Assembly: GCA_034638255.1 (NCBI GenBank)
Contig: JAWPGT010000006.1
Span: forward strand, 744,001 to 808,000
Origin: Coprinus comatus
Lineage: Eukaryota; Basidiomycota; Agaricomycetes; Agaricales; Agaricaceae
Direction: 5' to 3'
Length of the DNA: 64,000 nt
The position numbers and the translations under genes were made by a program. How positions within the stretch are numbered: position 1 is the first letter of the stretch; each line of letters starts with the position of its first letter. Positions 1 to 12,689 of the stretch are shown piece after piece. The notes beneath the pieces were generated by a model, which worked only from the letters and a program-made list of their open reading frames with translations, searched no databases and had not been told where the DNA came from.

Positions 1-37
1 TATTTGAATTGATGACGTAATTATATTGCTGAACGAT

Positions 38-3000
38 CGAGTCGTATCTTCTTCTCTCTCTTCTATTGGCGGTCAAACTGCGCTTGGACTTGGCGTATAT
101 CTATAGAATGTTTCTTTATCATCGGCTTCTGCTTCGAGCGCTCGACTTCATCGACGTATCTCTCCCATTTGGTGAAGATGGAGGTCTTTGTGCACAATGT
201 GTCCCTCCAAACTGTGACGACCTTGATCTCGAGGAGGCTTTGGTGTACTTTGTGAAAATAGCTAATGGCGGCAAGCAGAAAAACTTTTCTGTAAAACCCC
301 ATCGCAAGAGACGAAACTCTCCTCAGACAGGGATAGTCACATTCACAACTACGCGTGTTGCCAAACAGTTCATCTTTCTATTCGAGCCGACATGGAACGG
401 TGTCCCTCACAGGACTATAACCTTTCAAAACCACGAACTAAGATTTCGTCCCAGCCGTTCCGGCCCTTCGCACGATGTCGTTAATTTCCTCAAACTGTCT
501 CCTTGGGTCCCCCCAGCAAAGAAACGAGAAGCGAGGGAATTAGAGGAGAGAATTCAACAAGCTTGTGCTTGTGTTGGGACCATCCAATTTGGGTGGATGT
601 GTAGAGATGATATATTCTCCATTGAATCTGAAGCGAAGCCTGCCTTTTGCAAGCTTTGCTTCTATCACCAACGTCGAGAATTACATGTCATAGTCCGAAA
701 GGAACGACATGCCGTTGACGAATCCGTTATTGGAATCCCACTATTCTGGATTCTCTCTATATCCTTGCATGATGATCCTATTGACTTAAATGATATCATC
801 GTCTTCATGCAAATCGAAACACCCCCCTTGTTCTTCCAAAGGAGTGCTATGGCTAGTTCCCCCGACCAGCGTAGAATACTAGAAACCAAACCCTATCACG
901 GTCAGCAACGTTGTCCAGCTTCAATAACCCCCCAGCAATCTCATATACATCCCCGGTCTTACGGTTGATTCTACCCCAAACGGAAAGGAATGGTTTTGTG
1001 GAAATGGCCGAGCTTACAGGTTTACAAAAAATTGGAGATTATTCCGTGCGAGTTGCCCGCCGCGGTCTATTTTCGAAAGACACGCTGGATCTTCTTGAAC
1101 ACCATTTCAAAACGTTGGACTGGTGTGTTGCTTTTCAATTGGAGAACCTTATTCGAAGAGCATATCTCGATGCTTGTGAACTCCTAGAACTTATTCCTGA
1201 GGTCCGCTATATGATCCCAAGGCAAGGAAAGCTGTATGTCGCTAGTATACTTCTTTCCTTTGGAATTCCTGCAAAAGACTATATACCGGATAAGGGCATG
1301 CCGACCATCCTCTCTTTCTTCAAACATTTTGCAAAGAGATTCCGGCGAGATTATCATCCAATCACTGACGATGTATTGAACGATCCTAATCTTTATCAAT
1401 CATACCATGTTACGGTCACCCCAACAGTCATGTTCCTCACCAGCCCATTCCCCGAGAAATCAAACCGTGTCATACGCAAGTAGGACAGGGTTCACCAAGA
1501 TTGCTTCTTACGAGTTTCTTTCCGAGACGACGACCAACATTTATATCGGTATGACCCTGACGTAGTACCCCAGAGTGTAATTTGCGCTGGTGTTAAACCA
1601 CATATGACGAAAGGCCTCGTTGTTGCTGGACGTACATTCAATTTTCTGGCTTACTCAATGTCGGCTTTAAATGCGCATTCTGTTTGGTATGGTATAAACG
1701 TTCTTCACTACATAATGTATGGATTGACCCATAGATCTTCTAGGTTTGTGAAATCCTTTAGAGATGTCAAATACGGCAATGTCAACGCAGAAAGAATTAT
1801 CAACGAGCTGGGGACATTCAAGGGGCTCTTATACGATGAAAATTTGATATACCAACCTGCCCGCTATGGTGCTCGTATATCACAAGCGTTTTCAGCCACT
1901 GATGCATACAATTCAGAGAATATTGTTGCCAATATTCTGATTATACAAGCGGACATAAAGACAGCAGACGGACGATATAATTTTACTGACGGATGTGGTG
2001 GAATATCCCCTGAATTCGCTCAGGCAATTTGGAAGAGTCTTTGGAAAGGCCAAAGCACCAAGAATAATTTAAATTATTTCCCCCAGGCTTTCCAAGTTCC
2101 AGGATCAAAAGGGATGCTTTGTGTAGACGATACTCTGCATAGGAAAAACACAATTTCCCTCCGACCTTCCATGATCAAATTTGACGCACCGGCAGACAGT
2201 AATTTGGAGATTTCAAGGATTGTGGATTATCCTAGAATGCTTCTTCTGAATCGACCTCTTATCATGGTGCTTGAACAACTTGGTGTTCCTTATGCAACCT
2301 TCAAGCATTTTCAAGATCAACCTGTCAATGAAACTCAAAAATCTACAAGATCACCTCACGATGCTTCCATACTTCTACAGAAACATGGTTTAGGCGCAAG
2401 CTTTAGGCTTGCTTCCACCATGCTAAATCTCGCTAATATAGGTCTCACGAACATCTCATCCGAATACCCATTTTATAAATGGTCCCTTGATGTAGGTATG
2501 TTCCATATCCTACGCGAACTCAAATACCACCCGCGCACTCCGATTCCAAAGGCATGGAACTTGGTTGGAGTGGCTGATTCGCATGCATTCCTTCAGGAAG
2601 GCCAAGTTTTTGTAGCTATCAGGCATCCTCAAGCTGCGGGTGGAATGGAAGTAACGTATTTAAAAGGTCCTGTGGTTATATCAAGGTCACCTGTGGTTCA
2701 CCCTGGTGATGTTCAAACCGCTACTGCAATTGGAAATCCGCCCAAGGGATCTTGTTTTAAGAAGTATCCACTATTCAATACGATCGTGTTCAGCGTTGTT
2801 GATGAGTTTATGCTACAGGGTTTTTGGCTTCATTTCGGAAGTAACAAACGTGTTCATTGATAGGAGACCGACTACTTTCTACGTGTTTAGGAGGTGGGGA
2901 CCTGGATGGCGATGAGTACAATATTATACCGCTGGAAGAACATCCTTTGTTTAAATTTCCTTCCACACACCAGCGGATTATATATCCCCGGAAAAATATA

Positions 3001-3228
3001 CAAAAAGTGATGGAACTCCTTGTACTATGGATGATGTAGCGAAATTTGTTATGGATTGTATGATCAATGACGTGAGTTTACTCTGTGGTATCTTCCTCCT
3101 TGTTTGCTACGACATTGCTGAATCTTGATACATATCTATAGACAATTGGTGTGGTAGCTACGAATTGGCTTATGATTGCTGACATTGGACTATCGCGATT
3201 CGTATTGAGTTATTTACGTGTGTTTTAA
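38..3228 (+). pseudogene. Decayed eukaryotic (QDE-1/RDR-type) RNA-dependent RNA polymerase, 5' end outside window
   Basis: Cellular RdRPs of this family copy single-stranded RNA into dsRNA for RNA silencing. Family signatures are visible in several frames: RVHQDCFLRVSF (about 1488-1523), KGMLCVDDTL and YPRMLLLNRPL (2110-2260), and the catalytic LGGGDLDGDEYN with its Asp triad (2889-2924), followed by MDDVAKFVM and, after an intron at about 3071-3141, VVATNWLMIAD. Breaks seen: the frame changes near 890-930; an in-frame TAG at 1481-1483 sits inside an otherwise continuous conserved stretch; the frame shifts by 2 nt in a short AC repeat near 2970-2980; and the protein ends at 3228, right after the NWLMIAD block, so the long C-terminal region of the family is missing because CTP synthase starts 115 bp on. 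The left end has no ATG and begins at a possible splice acceptor near 38-41, so earlier exons probably lie outside. I infer a pseudogene; the family call is sure, the exact exon limits are not. Confidence 0.85.
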
Positions 3229-3343
3229 TCAAAAGGTGGACAAAAATGATATATCTGGCTTTTGTATCCATAAATAACCATAGCAAAATTTCTTGTCTAA
3301 TTGTTGACGACTCAGCTTTCGTCTTGTTGTCCTCCAAACAGTC

Positions 3344-5799
3344 ATGACAAAGTACATTGTTGTCTCTGGTGGTGTCGTGAGTGGGATCGGGAAGGGTGTC
3401 ATTGGTGCGATCTGTTATACATTAGTTATCTATGTTCTGAAATTAAATTGTGTCTACGATATACAGCATCATCTACTGGCCTTTTACTGAAAACAATTGG
3501 ACTCAAGGTCACTGCAATCAAGATTGACCCTTACATGAACATAGATGCCGGAACTATGCGACCCACTGAGCATGGTGAGTCATGAGTGGCTGCTCAGTGT
3601 TCGTTCTATTAGCTGAATCAATGTCAAGGCGAGGTGTACGTCCTCAATGACGGAGGGGAGGTTGATTTAGACCTTGGAAACTACGAACGTTATTTAAACA
3701 TTACGCTCTCAAGAGATAATAACATCACGACTGGAAAAATCTATCGCGAGGTTATTGAAAAAGAGGTTAGCAGATGAATGACAGATTCAAGCAGATCTGT
3801 CGCTTACTAGAATAAAAACAGAGAAAAGGAGAATACCTTGGGAAAACCGTTCAAGTATAGATTGCACCTTCAAGTACACGCACGGCCCTGCTCATGGCTA
3901 TGGTTTAGATTGTTCCCCATGTCACAAACGCAATCCAGGACTGGATTGAACGCGTCTCCAAGATCCCCGTTGACGATACCGACAAGGCTCCTGATGTTTG
4001 CATTGTAGAGGTATGAGTAAACCTTTTGTCGTGTAAAAACGCAACCTAATTGTTATACATAGCTAGGAGGCACTGTTGGTGATATCGAATCTGCTCCCTT
4101 TGTAGAAGCCATGCGTCAATTCCAGTTCCGCGTTGGAAAGGACAACTTTGCTCTTATCCACGTCTCACTTGTACCTGATATGCACGGCGAACAAAAAACC
4201 AAGCCCACTCAAACTACAGTTCACGTTCTACGTGGTTTGGGTCTACTACCTGACCTAGTGAGTCAATTACTCTACTCTTATACAAGGATCTCATACTTTC
4301 CCATCAGATTGCATGCCGACTCCTCGTACCTCAACCTTTAAACCCCGCCACAAAAGATAAAATATCCATGTTCTGTCATGTTACCAACCAACAAGTGTTT
4401 GGAGTTCATGACGTTTCTTCGGTTTACCATGTTCCTTTGTTGCTCCACTCACAAGGCATCCTTGAGTTCCTGAAGACGCGCCTCCGCCTTGACGAAATGA
4501 ACATTTCCAGTGCTATGGTCCAAAAGGGCATAGATTTGGAGAGAAGATGGAGGGATCTGACCTCCGGGTGAGTCTTTAACTTGTCCAAAGTATCCCTGGT
4601 TGAGCTGAGGAATTTTAGTCAGGAGCGGTTGTTCGACACAGTCACGATTGCTTTGGTCGGTAAATATACCGATCTGAAGGATTCATACATGTCCGTGACG
4701 AAAGCCTTGGAGCACTCTGCGTTCAGAGTTCATAGAAAATTGATCATCAACGTCCGTACTCGAATTATATGCATTGGTTTTTGTCAACTTGACTGACTTT
4801 CATGCAGTGGGTCGAATCTTCAGATTTAGAACCGGAGATGCATAAATCAAATCCCGCCAAGTACCACGATGCTTGGCGTGCAGTTGTTGGTGCTAAGTGA
4901 GTTGTATATATATAGATAATTTCATCCTGTTTCTGACGTTCTCCTAGCGGTATTCTCGTTCCTGGTGGATTTGGTTCCCGTGGAACGGAGGGAATGATGC
5001 TTGCTATCAAGCATGCCCGCGAGAATAATATACCATTCCTTGGTATCTGTCTTGGATTCCAATTGGCTGTTGTGGAATGGGCCCGTAATGTCTTGAACAT
5101 TCCAGGTATGTTATAACCAATCTCTGAGATAATGGCACCTAACGATCCTTCCAAAGACGCTACATCATCAGAATTTGATGCAGATGCAAAACATCATGTA
5201 ATTATCTTCATGCCGGAAATTTCGCGGACTCATATGGGTGGCACAATGAGGTTGGGATTGCGCCCTACTATCTTCGAGCCTGGTACCGAAAAGTGGTCGA
5301 AAGTTCGTAAACTGTATGGCGGCGTTAGTCAAATTTGGGAACGCCATAGGCATCGTTATGAAGTCAACCCCCAGTATGTACCTCAATTGCAACAGAGCGG
5401 GATGGACTTCATCGGGAAAGACGAAAAGGGTGAACGTATGCAAGTCGTTGAACTGCAAAGTACGTCTATTTTTATCTCATATTCAACCATTCAGCTTATC
5501 ATCTTATTTCCATAGATCACGCCTTCTTCATGGGCTTGCAAGCTCACCCCGAGTTCTGTACCCGCCCTCTGAACCCCTCACCTCCATTCCTCGGATTTGT
5601 GGCCGCCGCTTCTGGGGAACAAGTCTTCAATGAACAAATTGCTTATCAACTTGCTAACTTCAAACCTCCCCACCCCGAACATGCAATGGTTAATGAAGCA
5701 ACTTTGAGGAACGAAGCCGAAGAAGGGCTTACCAATGGTATCCCAGGAACAACACATGTAGATGAACACGTCATTCAAGTAGTAAATAGTGATGTTTAG
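3344..5799 (+). CDS. URA7: CTP synthase (glutamine-hydrolysing)
   Basis: Converts UTP plus glutamine and ATP to CTP in the cytosol, the last step of de novo pyrimidine nucleotide synthesis. Twelve exons can be joined in frame. The N-terminal synthetase domain starts [13 protein letters not shown], followed by [13 protein letters not shown] and [14 protein letters not shown]; then [28 protein letters not shown] and [16 protein letters not shown]. The C-terminal class I glutamine amidotransferase domain has [13 protein letters not shown], the nucleophile Cys in [12 protein letters not shown], and the His-containing QAHPEF. The product is near the usual 590 residues and ends in an acidic tail. 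I chose the ATG at 3344 because it begins the conserved [10 protein letters not shown] directly. Every junction uses GT-AG and no lesion is visible, in contrast to the broken polymerase 115 bp upstream. Confidence 0.97.
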
Positions 5800-6331
5800 A
5801 AGGTTTCCCAGGACTTGACAGTACTGTACTTTACCTTGTTATGTCTCAAAAGTCAAAGCCAACTGTAAATTAATTGTATGTTTACTTTTCGGCACTATAA
5901 TCTCAGTTGTAGCATGCACCCATTGTTTAATTGTTTGAACGACCATCCCCTTATACAGTCGCACTTTAGGCTACTAGTTTTTAATATTATAATTCAATAG
6001 TTCACTCAAGTTGATTTGGACAATATCTCAAATGCTGACTAACCTCCTTTCTCTTCTAGTATCTACGTTAAGTCTCCTTCGTGTCGGTAAAGTCATAATT
6101 GTAAATACACTACAAGCATATTTCGACTTGAAAATATGATGTCCTCTCGGCATACAATCGGACAAAGTATCCAAATATATATCCCAAGCTCTCATGACGA
6201 TCTCCACTCCACACCAATCTATGACATATGGTGAGAACGTTAGTTGGTATTCTAGCTCTCAGAAATACATAAGACATAACAGGGCTTGTCTGACTAATTC
6301 CTTGTATTCCTACGTCGTCTTCACTACGGAC
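5800..6331. other. Intergenic, CTP synthase 3' side to P450 5' side
   Basis: About 530 bp of AT-rich DNA holding the CTP synthase 3' UTR and the promoter of the downstream P450. An open frame from 6194 runs into the P450 first exon, but the first residues that look like a P450 membrane anchor begin at the ATG at 6332. A run TATATATCCC at 6176-6185 could be a TATA element. No repeat or RNA gene is visible. Confidence 0.5.
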
Positions 6332-8506
6332 ATGGACTACAATTACAGTTTCTTACTCACTATTTTCATTCTCCTGGGCACCTTATGGTTTAGGTACTCA
6401 CAAAAACCAAAACACCAACACCCCTTACCACCCGGACCAAAGGGATTGCCCATCATTGGAAATCTGTTTGACGTTCCGCACGGTTATCAATGGGTAACAT
6501 TCTCCCAACTAGCGAAACAATATGGTAGGTCTGATGGCAAGTTTAATGGGACATCTCAAATGTACTCAATGTGTTTGGTTTGTTGTAGAGACCGATATTC
6601 TCTACCTTAACGTGGCTGGGACCAAGGTCGTCGTACTCGAATCAAATGAGGCTATCATAGAGTTGTTGGATAGACGCTCTGCTATTTATTCCAGTCGGTA
6701 AGATTAACAAAGAGAGACTTACAATTCCTATTTTTTATACTCCGCATAGATACATGACGAAAGTGATCCATGAAATGTGAGAATGGGTTTGTTTAATACA
6801 GTAAGAATTGAGGGCTAACCTTTGCTCTACTACTACATAGGGTAGGATGGACATGGGCGATGGTATTCATGCCTTATGATGAACTATGGAAAGAAAGGCG
6901 GCGCCTATTTTCAAAATATTTCCATCCTTCGGATACATCACTTCATCGAAGTCGTGAAGTAGAGCAAATTCACATTTTCCTGAACAATTTACTCGATCAA
7001 CCAGAGGAATTTATTGGACACATAAGACTGTAAGTCCGTTTCTAGCATAGGTAGCAATTGTTTGTGTTCTAATGCTATACAAATATGAAAATAGTATGAT
7101 AGGTGCAATAACGATTGCTATGGGATATGGTATTGAAGTTAAGGGTACTCATAATCCTTATGTGAAGCTTGCGGAACGCACCATTTGTCATCTAAGTGAA
7201 ATAGCACAACCTGGAACTTTTTTGGTTGAAAATATACCATGGCTTTCCTACATCCCCGAGTGGTTTCCAGGTGGGGGGTGGAAGGCTGCGGTTCGAGATT
7301 TAAAACAGGAGATGGATGACTTCTTGAATTTGCCCTTTGATGCTTGCCTTAAAGCTATTGTGAGTACTACTCGGTGGCTGTCCTAGAGAACTTGGACCGA
7401 AAACTTCACTTCAGGAAGACGGGAAATCGACAGATTGTTTTGTTTCGAGATATTACACAGATCTACCTGATGGTATATTATCGGAAGGAGAGAAGAAAAC
7501 TATGAAAGAGATGGCAGGGCAAATATTCATTGGTGAATATTTGAGTATTCATAATTGAAAGAAAAGGATTTTTCTGAAATGTTATGTTTCTTCTCATATC
7601 TAGCTGGTGCGGACACGACAGTTGCCGCTTTGAAAGTATTTTTTTATGCGATGGTTTGCTTCCCGGATGTCTTCAAGAAAGCTCAGCAAGAGGTGGATTC
7701 AGTCTTAAACGGTCGCTTACCAGATCATAACGATATGGAGTCTATGCCATACCTTTCTGCTCTCTTTAAAGAAGTGTTGAGGTTTGTACATCGATATATG
7801 CTTCGTAAAAAAGTTTCTTCTCTGACGGAATATCAGATGGCAACCTATATTTCCAACGGGTGCGTTAAAGGGACTGTTACGAGCCCATATGTTTTAACAT
7901 GCATTCATCAGGGATATTCCATGCGGTTCAAGAGGATGACATATACAAAGGATACCACATCCCTAAAGGCTCAATGATTCTCCCAAACGTGTGGTATGCC
8001 TTTTGTCAGGCTTGAAATCAAAGTGCTGATTCTAGTCAATCAAGGTCTTTGAGCTACGACCCCGTTGAATTTCCAGAGCCAGAAGTAGTTAAGCCGGAAC
8101 GATTCATTAAAGACGGAAAGTTATATGTGCCAGGTAGAGATCCAGCCGATGCAGCATTCGGATTTGGTCGAAGGTATGAAGATATGTTGTATGATGATAG
8201 TAGTCTAATGTTCACTCACATTATTAGATCATGTCAAGGAAGGCATATTGGAGAATCTATGTGGTTTATTTGTGCGGCCTCTGTACTAGCAACGTTTGAC
8301 ATTTCAAAAGCTGTCGACGGGAATGGAGATATTATTGAACCTGTTTCACATTTTAATAGTATTGGGACAATCAGGTATGATGGTTTTTTTTCGTAAGAGT
8401 CATCGCTTTCTAATCACAAGTTGTTTAAAGGCAAGCAGGACCATTTATTTGTTCCATTAAGCCTCGGTCCCAGGAATCAGTTGAATTGATACGCTCTCTC
8501 GTATGA
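6332..8506 (+). CDS. Cytochrome P450 monooxygenase (intact)
   Basis: Haem-thiolate monooxygenase anchored in the endoplasmic reticulum, needing a P450 reductase; substrate unknown. The ATG at 6332 gives a hydrophobic anchor (SFLLTIFILLGTLWF) followed by the proline-rich hinge LPPGPKGLPIIGNL. Then come the I-helix oxygen-binding AGADTT (joined across an intron), the ExxR helix in FKEVLRWQPIFP, the PERF motif in VKPERFI, and the haem loop FGFGRRSCQGRHI with the Cys ligand, also joined across an intron. Eleven small introns are needed, and in-frame stops seen in raw translation all lie inside them. Length is roughly 500 residues, normal for the family. The best relative I can see is the broken P450 on the minus strand at 25130-27264, which shares SCQGRHI-like and NTGN/DGNG segments. 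Family assignment is sure; the CYP family number cannot be given without a search. Confidence 0.94.
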
Positions 8507-8703
8507 CAACGTCACACTTCGTAGCTTAAACTCTACCTCTACCCATTAGTTTTGACTTTCTGCTGGATTAAATGTACTAAACATAAATCTATGTAAACCT
8601 AAGACCAGAATATTGAATTGTATTTACAGTTATCAATAAAATTACATAATTTTCCTAATGTTGCATCACTTGTTTGGTGTCCTTATACTCTCCACTTCCA
8701 ACC

Positions 8704-10440
8704 ATGGCGGATGCTGGTGAGTGTTCTTTCATCTAGGAGTAAACTGATATTCACGACTATACAAGGTTTTTTTAAAGGCACGTCTGCCGAACAAGACAGA
8801 AGATTCGCTGACAAAGAGACCAAGTTGCTCAAAAGCATGAAGTTCCCTGCCGAATTTGACAAAAAGGTTGAATACACAACCTTTCTCAGTGACATGACGC
8901 TAATGACTATATATATACAGGTTGATATGCGAAAGGTGAACCTTTCTGTGATTAGACCATGGGTTGCAAAGAAAATTTGTGATTTGGTTGGGTTTGAAGA
9001 TGAAGTCGTCATTGAATATGCTATGGGTTTACTTGAAGACGAGTCGCAACCAGTAAGCTAGTTATCAACCGTAGTTGATACACTCTCTGACTTCTTCCCA
9101 GACTCCAGACCCCAAGAGGATGCAAATTAACTTGACTGGTTTTTTGACTAAGCATACTGCCTCCTTTATGACTGCCCTGTGGAAGCTTCTCATAGAAGCA
9201 CAAGAAGATGTGACTGGTGTACCTCGTACCATGGTAGAGGAAAAGAAAGCTGAAATGCGCAAAGCTCGGGAAAATGACGGGCGTGCAATTGACGAACGTG
9301 ACCGCCGTGCTCGCCTTGACGAAATTAGGGACTCTGATCGTGGCAGGGGTGGTGGAGGTGGAAGGGGTAGAGGTAGAGGTCGGGGCCGTGGTGGAAGGGG
9401 AGGTTTTGATGATCGTAGTGGAAGGGGTTTCGATGATCGTGGTGGCAGGGGAGGTTTCGATGACCGACGCCAACGCGATTCTGGTTGGGGTAGTAGAGGG
9501 GGAGGAGTTGGACCTGCTGGCGTAGGTTATTCTTTCTTCGTTCTTGACCAAAGCTAAATATTTTTATAGCCACCGCGCCGCAGAGATTCCCGCTCACCCC
9601 GCCGTAGATCCCCTTCAGTAGCATCATCTCGAGGAGGCAGATCTCCCCCACCTAGGAGGTACCGTTCACCCCCTCGTCGCAAGTCTACTTCGCGTTCTCG
9701 CTCTCGCTCTCCCCAACTTCGCCGTTCCTCGATATCCGACTCCCGGTCCAGATCTCGCACGCGATCCCGTTCCCGCACTCCAATTCCTCGTCGCCGTCGC
9801 CATTCTCCATTTGCTCCTCGTGGCCATGATCGCAAGTATCAAGGCCGAAGAAATAGTCGGAGTCCTCATCGGCGTCGTGATTCACCTATTAATCGTTCAG
9901 GCTCTGTCGGCCGTTCGGTATCTCCCCCTCCACGCGGTGCCCACAGACGAAGGAGCGCTAGTCCTCCGCCGAGAAGAGGCAGTCCGAACTTGCGTGCCGG
10001 ACGTAGAAGAAGTCGATCAACTTCTACAACCTCTAGATCGCCTCCTCCCAGGCGGCGAAGCCGTAGCACTGATCGAAGGCGCGGTGGTGGTAGAGGACGG
10101 GCTATTAGCCGTAGCCCAAGTCGGAGTCGTAGTCAGACTCCCAGAAATGCTGATGAGAATATGAGTGTAGATGAGCCTAGGACTTCGTACTCCAATGTTG
10201 CGGCTCCAGTCCAAGAGCTCAAAATTCGTGGTCAAGCTGAGTTGGAAAAGAGGAAGAGTAAGTGGGACGAAGCGCCCAGCGATGTGCGTTTGGGCCCCTC
10301 TGCCCTTCACATGAATACAATACTGATCACTTCATGTTTAGTCGAAGAATGAAACGCGGGCCGAGCTTGAAAAAAGAGAAAACGAATTGAAGGAAAAGGC
10401 CCTAAGGAACAAAGTGATGAGGAGCAGGAAAGGCATATAA
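8704..10440 (+). CDS. PWI-domain SR-related splicing coactivator (SRRM1-like)
   Basis: Nuclear pre-mRNA splicing / 3'-end processing factor of the SRm160 type. The first exon encodes only MADAG, then FFKGTSAEQDRRF leads into a PWI domain (VIRPWVAKKICDLVGFEDEVV, ending with LTGFLTKHTASFMTALWKLL, about residues 25-120), which binds nucleic acid. A basic linker and an RGG/GRGRG stretch (9340-9500) follow, then after an intron a long arginine/serine domain (9575-10150) with many RSRS, SPPPRR and RRRSRS units, the hallmark of splicing cofactors. The C-terminus after the last intron is charged (ELEKRENELKEKALRNK) and ends at 10440. Six exons join in frame. The start is supported by the PWI proteins' usual short acidic-to-hydrophobic N-terminus. 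Minus-strand open frames over the RGG and RS regions are shadows of codon bias. Confidence 0.92.
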
Positions 10441-11224
10441 ATCGACGTCAGCAGAAGTTTGGATCGGCAAGTGAAAGCCTGACCATTATACGCCTCTTGT
10501 TCCACTCTGTGTCTACCTCTGCTTCAACATCGGCTTATGATTTTTTTTTTTTCTTTCTTTAGCGCTTCATTTCATCATATTATCTCGTCTCGATCGAAAA
10601 TTATGCCGGTTTGGTGCGCTTATCATGACGATACCCCTACGTTGTGGTAGCTCATTGCACTTGAGTTATTCAATTATATGCATTAGGTTTCATATCAGAT
10701 ACTACTGTTCTACTGCCTGCCATACCCGGTTCGCCTGTTTATTTTACTCATGACCCGGAAATAATACTTCTGACTCCACAATGTTCATTTTGGATGTCTT
10801 AAATGGAAAAATGGTACCTGCCCCTGGAAATCGAACCGGCTACATGATTATACTTTGGTTGACTACCGACAGACATACTCTTCAATGGGCCTTGTGACCT
10901 ATTTTGACCCGTACTTGAACCGATAATCTTGCCACAACATTTCCAAGACAGAAAAGAAGCACATGAAATAAATCAGGTTTATCCGAATGAATGTCTATGA
11001 CGCTCAGATACCATGATTCTTCTCCAGACAAGAACCCGATGAGAAATGACGGTACTCAAATGTTTGGTTATGGAATGGTATTGGTTAGTTTTGAGCTTAT
11101 TACCCTGCATTTATCCTATGATCATGCGAAGCCTATCATGAGCTCAGGATGGGGTTATGGGTTGCTTCTGTTTATAAATGGGACATATTGGACTATGAAC
11201 ATAGAACGAAGAATCACTCTAACC
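10441..11224. other. Intergenic 784 bp before the LPMO gene
   Basis: No gene recognised. A stretch at about 10812-10842 looks like the 3' half of a minus-strand tRNA (a TTCGATT loop and a final GGTACCA), but the T-stem does not pair and there is no matching 5' acceptor strand; at most it is a tRNA relic. An ORF from 10991 runs in frame into the LPMO signal peptide but has no signal of its own. Confidence 0.4.
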
Positions 11225-12425
11225 ATGATGCTTTTCAAATTGACTACCGCAGCTGTACTTGTTGCTTCTGTTGTGGCTCATTCTACTTTCCAGCAATTAT
11301 GGATTAATGGTGTTGATGCCGGTTCCTCCTGTGTCAGAACGCCAGCGAGCAACTCGCCAGTAACAGGTGTTGGTAGTGCTGTAAGTCCTTGCGTGATCTG
11401 TATACACAAACTGTATGGTTGTTAACTTTATGGGTTCCCTAGGATTTAGCCTGCAATGCCAACGCAGCTTCGAGCCCTAATGTCTGCACTATCAAACGTG
11501 AGTACATCGCTATCATCCCTAGTATTTGACTGATGTATGGTGTAGCCGGAGACCAAGTTACAGTCGAAATGCATCAACAACCAGGACAACGTTCATGTAG
11601 TAATGAGGCTATTGGTGGCAATCATTTCGGCCCCGTGTTGGTCTACATGGCGGCTGTTAGTGATGCTAAGACAGCTGTTGGCTCGCAAGCCAATTGGTTC
11701 AAGGTCGCACAAATGGGTTTGGTTTCAAACAACCCGGATTACTTTGGTGTCCGTAAGTGACTTGCTCTGTTTTCTATTAGTAAATAAGTCGGACTCTAGT
11801 AAGTATGCTGATATAATATCTTTTCTGGTTACAGAGGTCCTTAATGATAACTGTGGACATTATACGTTTACCGTTCCGAATATTGCCCCTGGAAATTATC
11901 TCATCCGAGCTGAAGTTATTGGTGAGTTGAGTTGATGACGATGTGCAAATTATAGAGCAAATAGACTTAACTTGTTCATTGTGTAGCTCTTCATGTGGCT
12001 GGAGGTAGCGGTGGTGCTCAGTAAGTATCACCGCATTCACTAGGGGTCAAACCACCTTTTTAACCTCAACACTTAGATTCTATCCCGCATGTTACCAGGT
12101 CAATGTGACCGGAAGTGGAACTGGCAGGCCACCTACTGTCAGGATTCCTGGAGCTTACAGTGCTAGTGACCCCGGTATCCTGATCAATATTTACCAGGAC
12201 CTTACGACTTACGTTAGTGAGTTCATTTTTCGTCTTAAATTTTGTGGAACCAAATGTCTAACAATGTCTCAAATAGTCCCTGGCCCTACGCCTTATGGTA
12301 CCACTGTCGCTCCCATTGCTACTACATCGTATCCGAAAACCGCCACCTGGAATACTGCACTCCAACCAAGCACTGTTCCGACTACTACACCTGCACCAGG
12401 TGCTATTGGAATTGGAAAAGCTTAG
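11225..12425 (+). CDS. AA9 lytic polysaccharide monooxygenase, secreted
   Basis: Copper enzyme that oxidatively cleaves crystalline cellulose and related glucans outside the cell. Translation from 11225 (or the ATG at 11228) gives a signal peptide MMLFKLTTAAVLVASVVA cut just before HSTFQQLWINGVD, so His becomes the mature N-terminus, as the copper histidine brace demands. The second copper His is in GGNHFGPVLVYMA, and the Q-x-Y motif is in GGAQFYPACYQV. Paired cysteines lie in SCVRTP, LACNAN, VCTIK, NDNCGHYTF and PACYQ. Six introns join in frame to about 275 residues. The tail after the catalytic domain is Ser/Thr/Pro-rich and carries no CBM1. Everything needed for activity is present. Neighbouring genes are unrelated, but two more wall-degrading enzymes (GH12, GH53) lie further along. 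Confidence 0.95.
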
Positions 12426-12689
12426 ATAACTTGAAAGAGGATATCACAGTGTATTCATCGACATACTCAGGAGAAATGAACACATTTATGAATGACGTCA
12501 TCTGACTGATTTGAGTCTAGCTTGAGATCATTGAGCAAGGATTCTTCGTCCAAGCGTACACACCAAGTTATTAACCTTCGACCTAAAAACTACCCCCAGT
12601 ATATCGCCACCCGAGCAAGAAGAGCAAATTGTCCTCACCCTCACCCTTTCTCTTCCACCCATCCCCACCCTTTCGTGCATGTGTCAAGG

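Noticed and set aside
7500..7980. In-frame stops inside the intact P450
   Set aside because: Each lies in an intron with GT-AG ends; joined exons give AGADTT and WQPIFPTG-IFHAVQEDD without a break.
9021..9551. Long minus-strand ORF rich in Thr/Ser/Pro
   Set aside because: It is the antisense shadow of the RGG region of the SR-related protein.
10812..10880. tRNA-like minus-strand sequence with TTCGATT loop and GGTACCA end
   Set aside because: The T-stem does not pair and there is no 5' acceptor strand at the right distance, so it is not a working tRNA.
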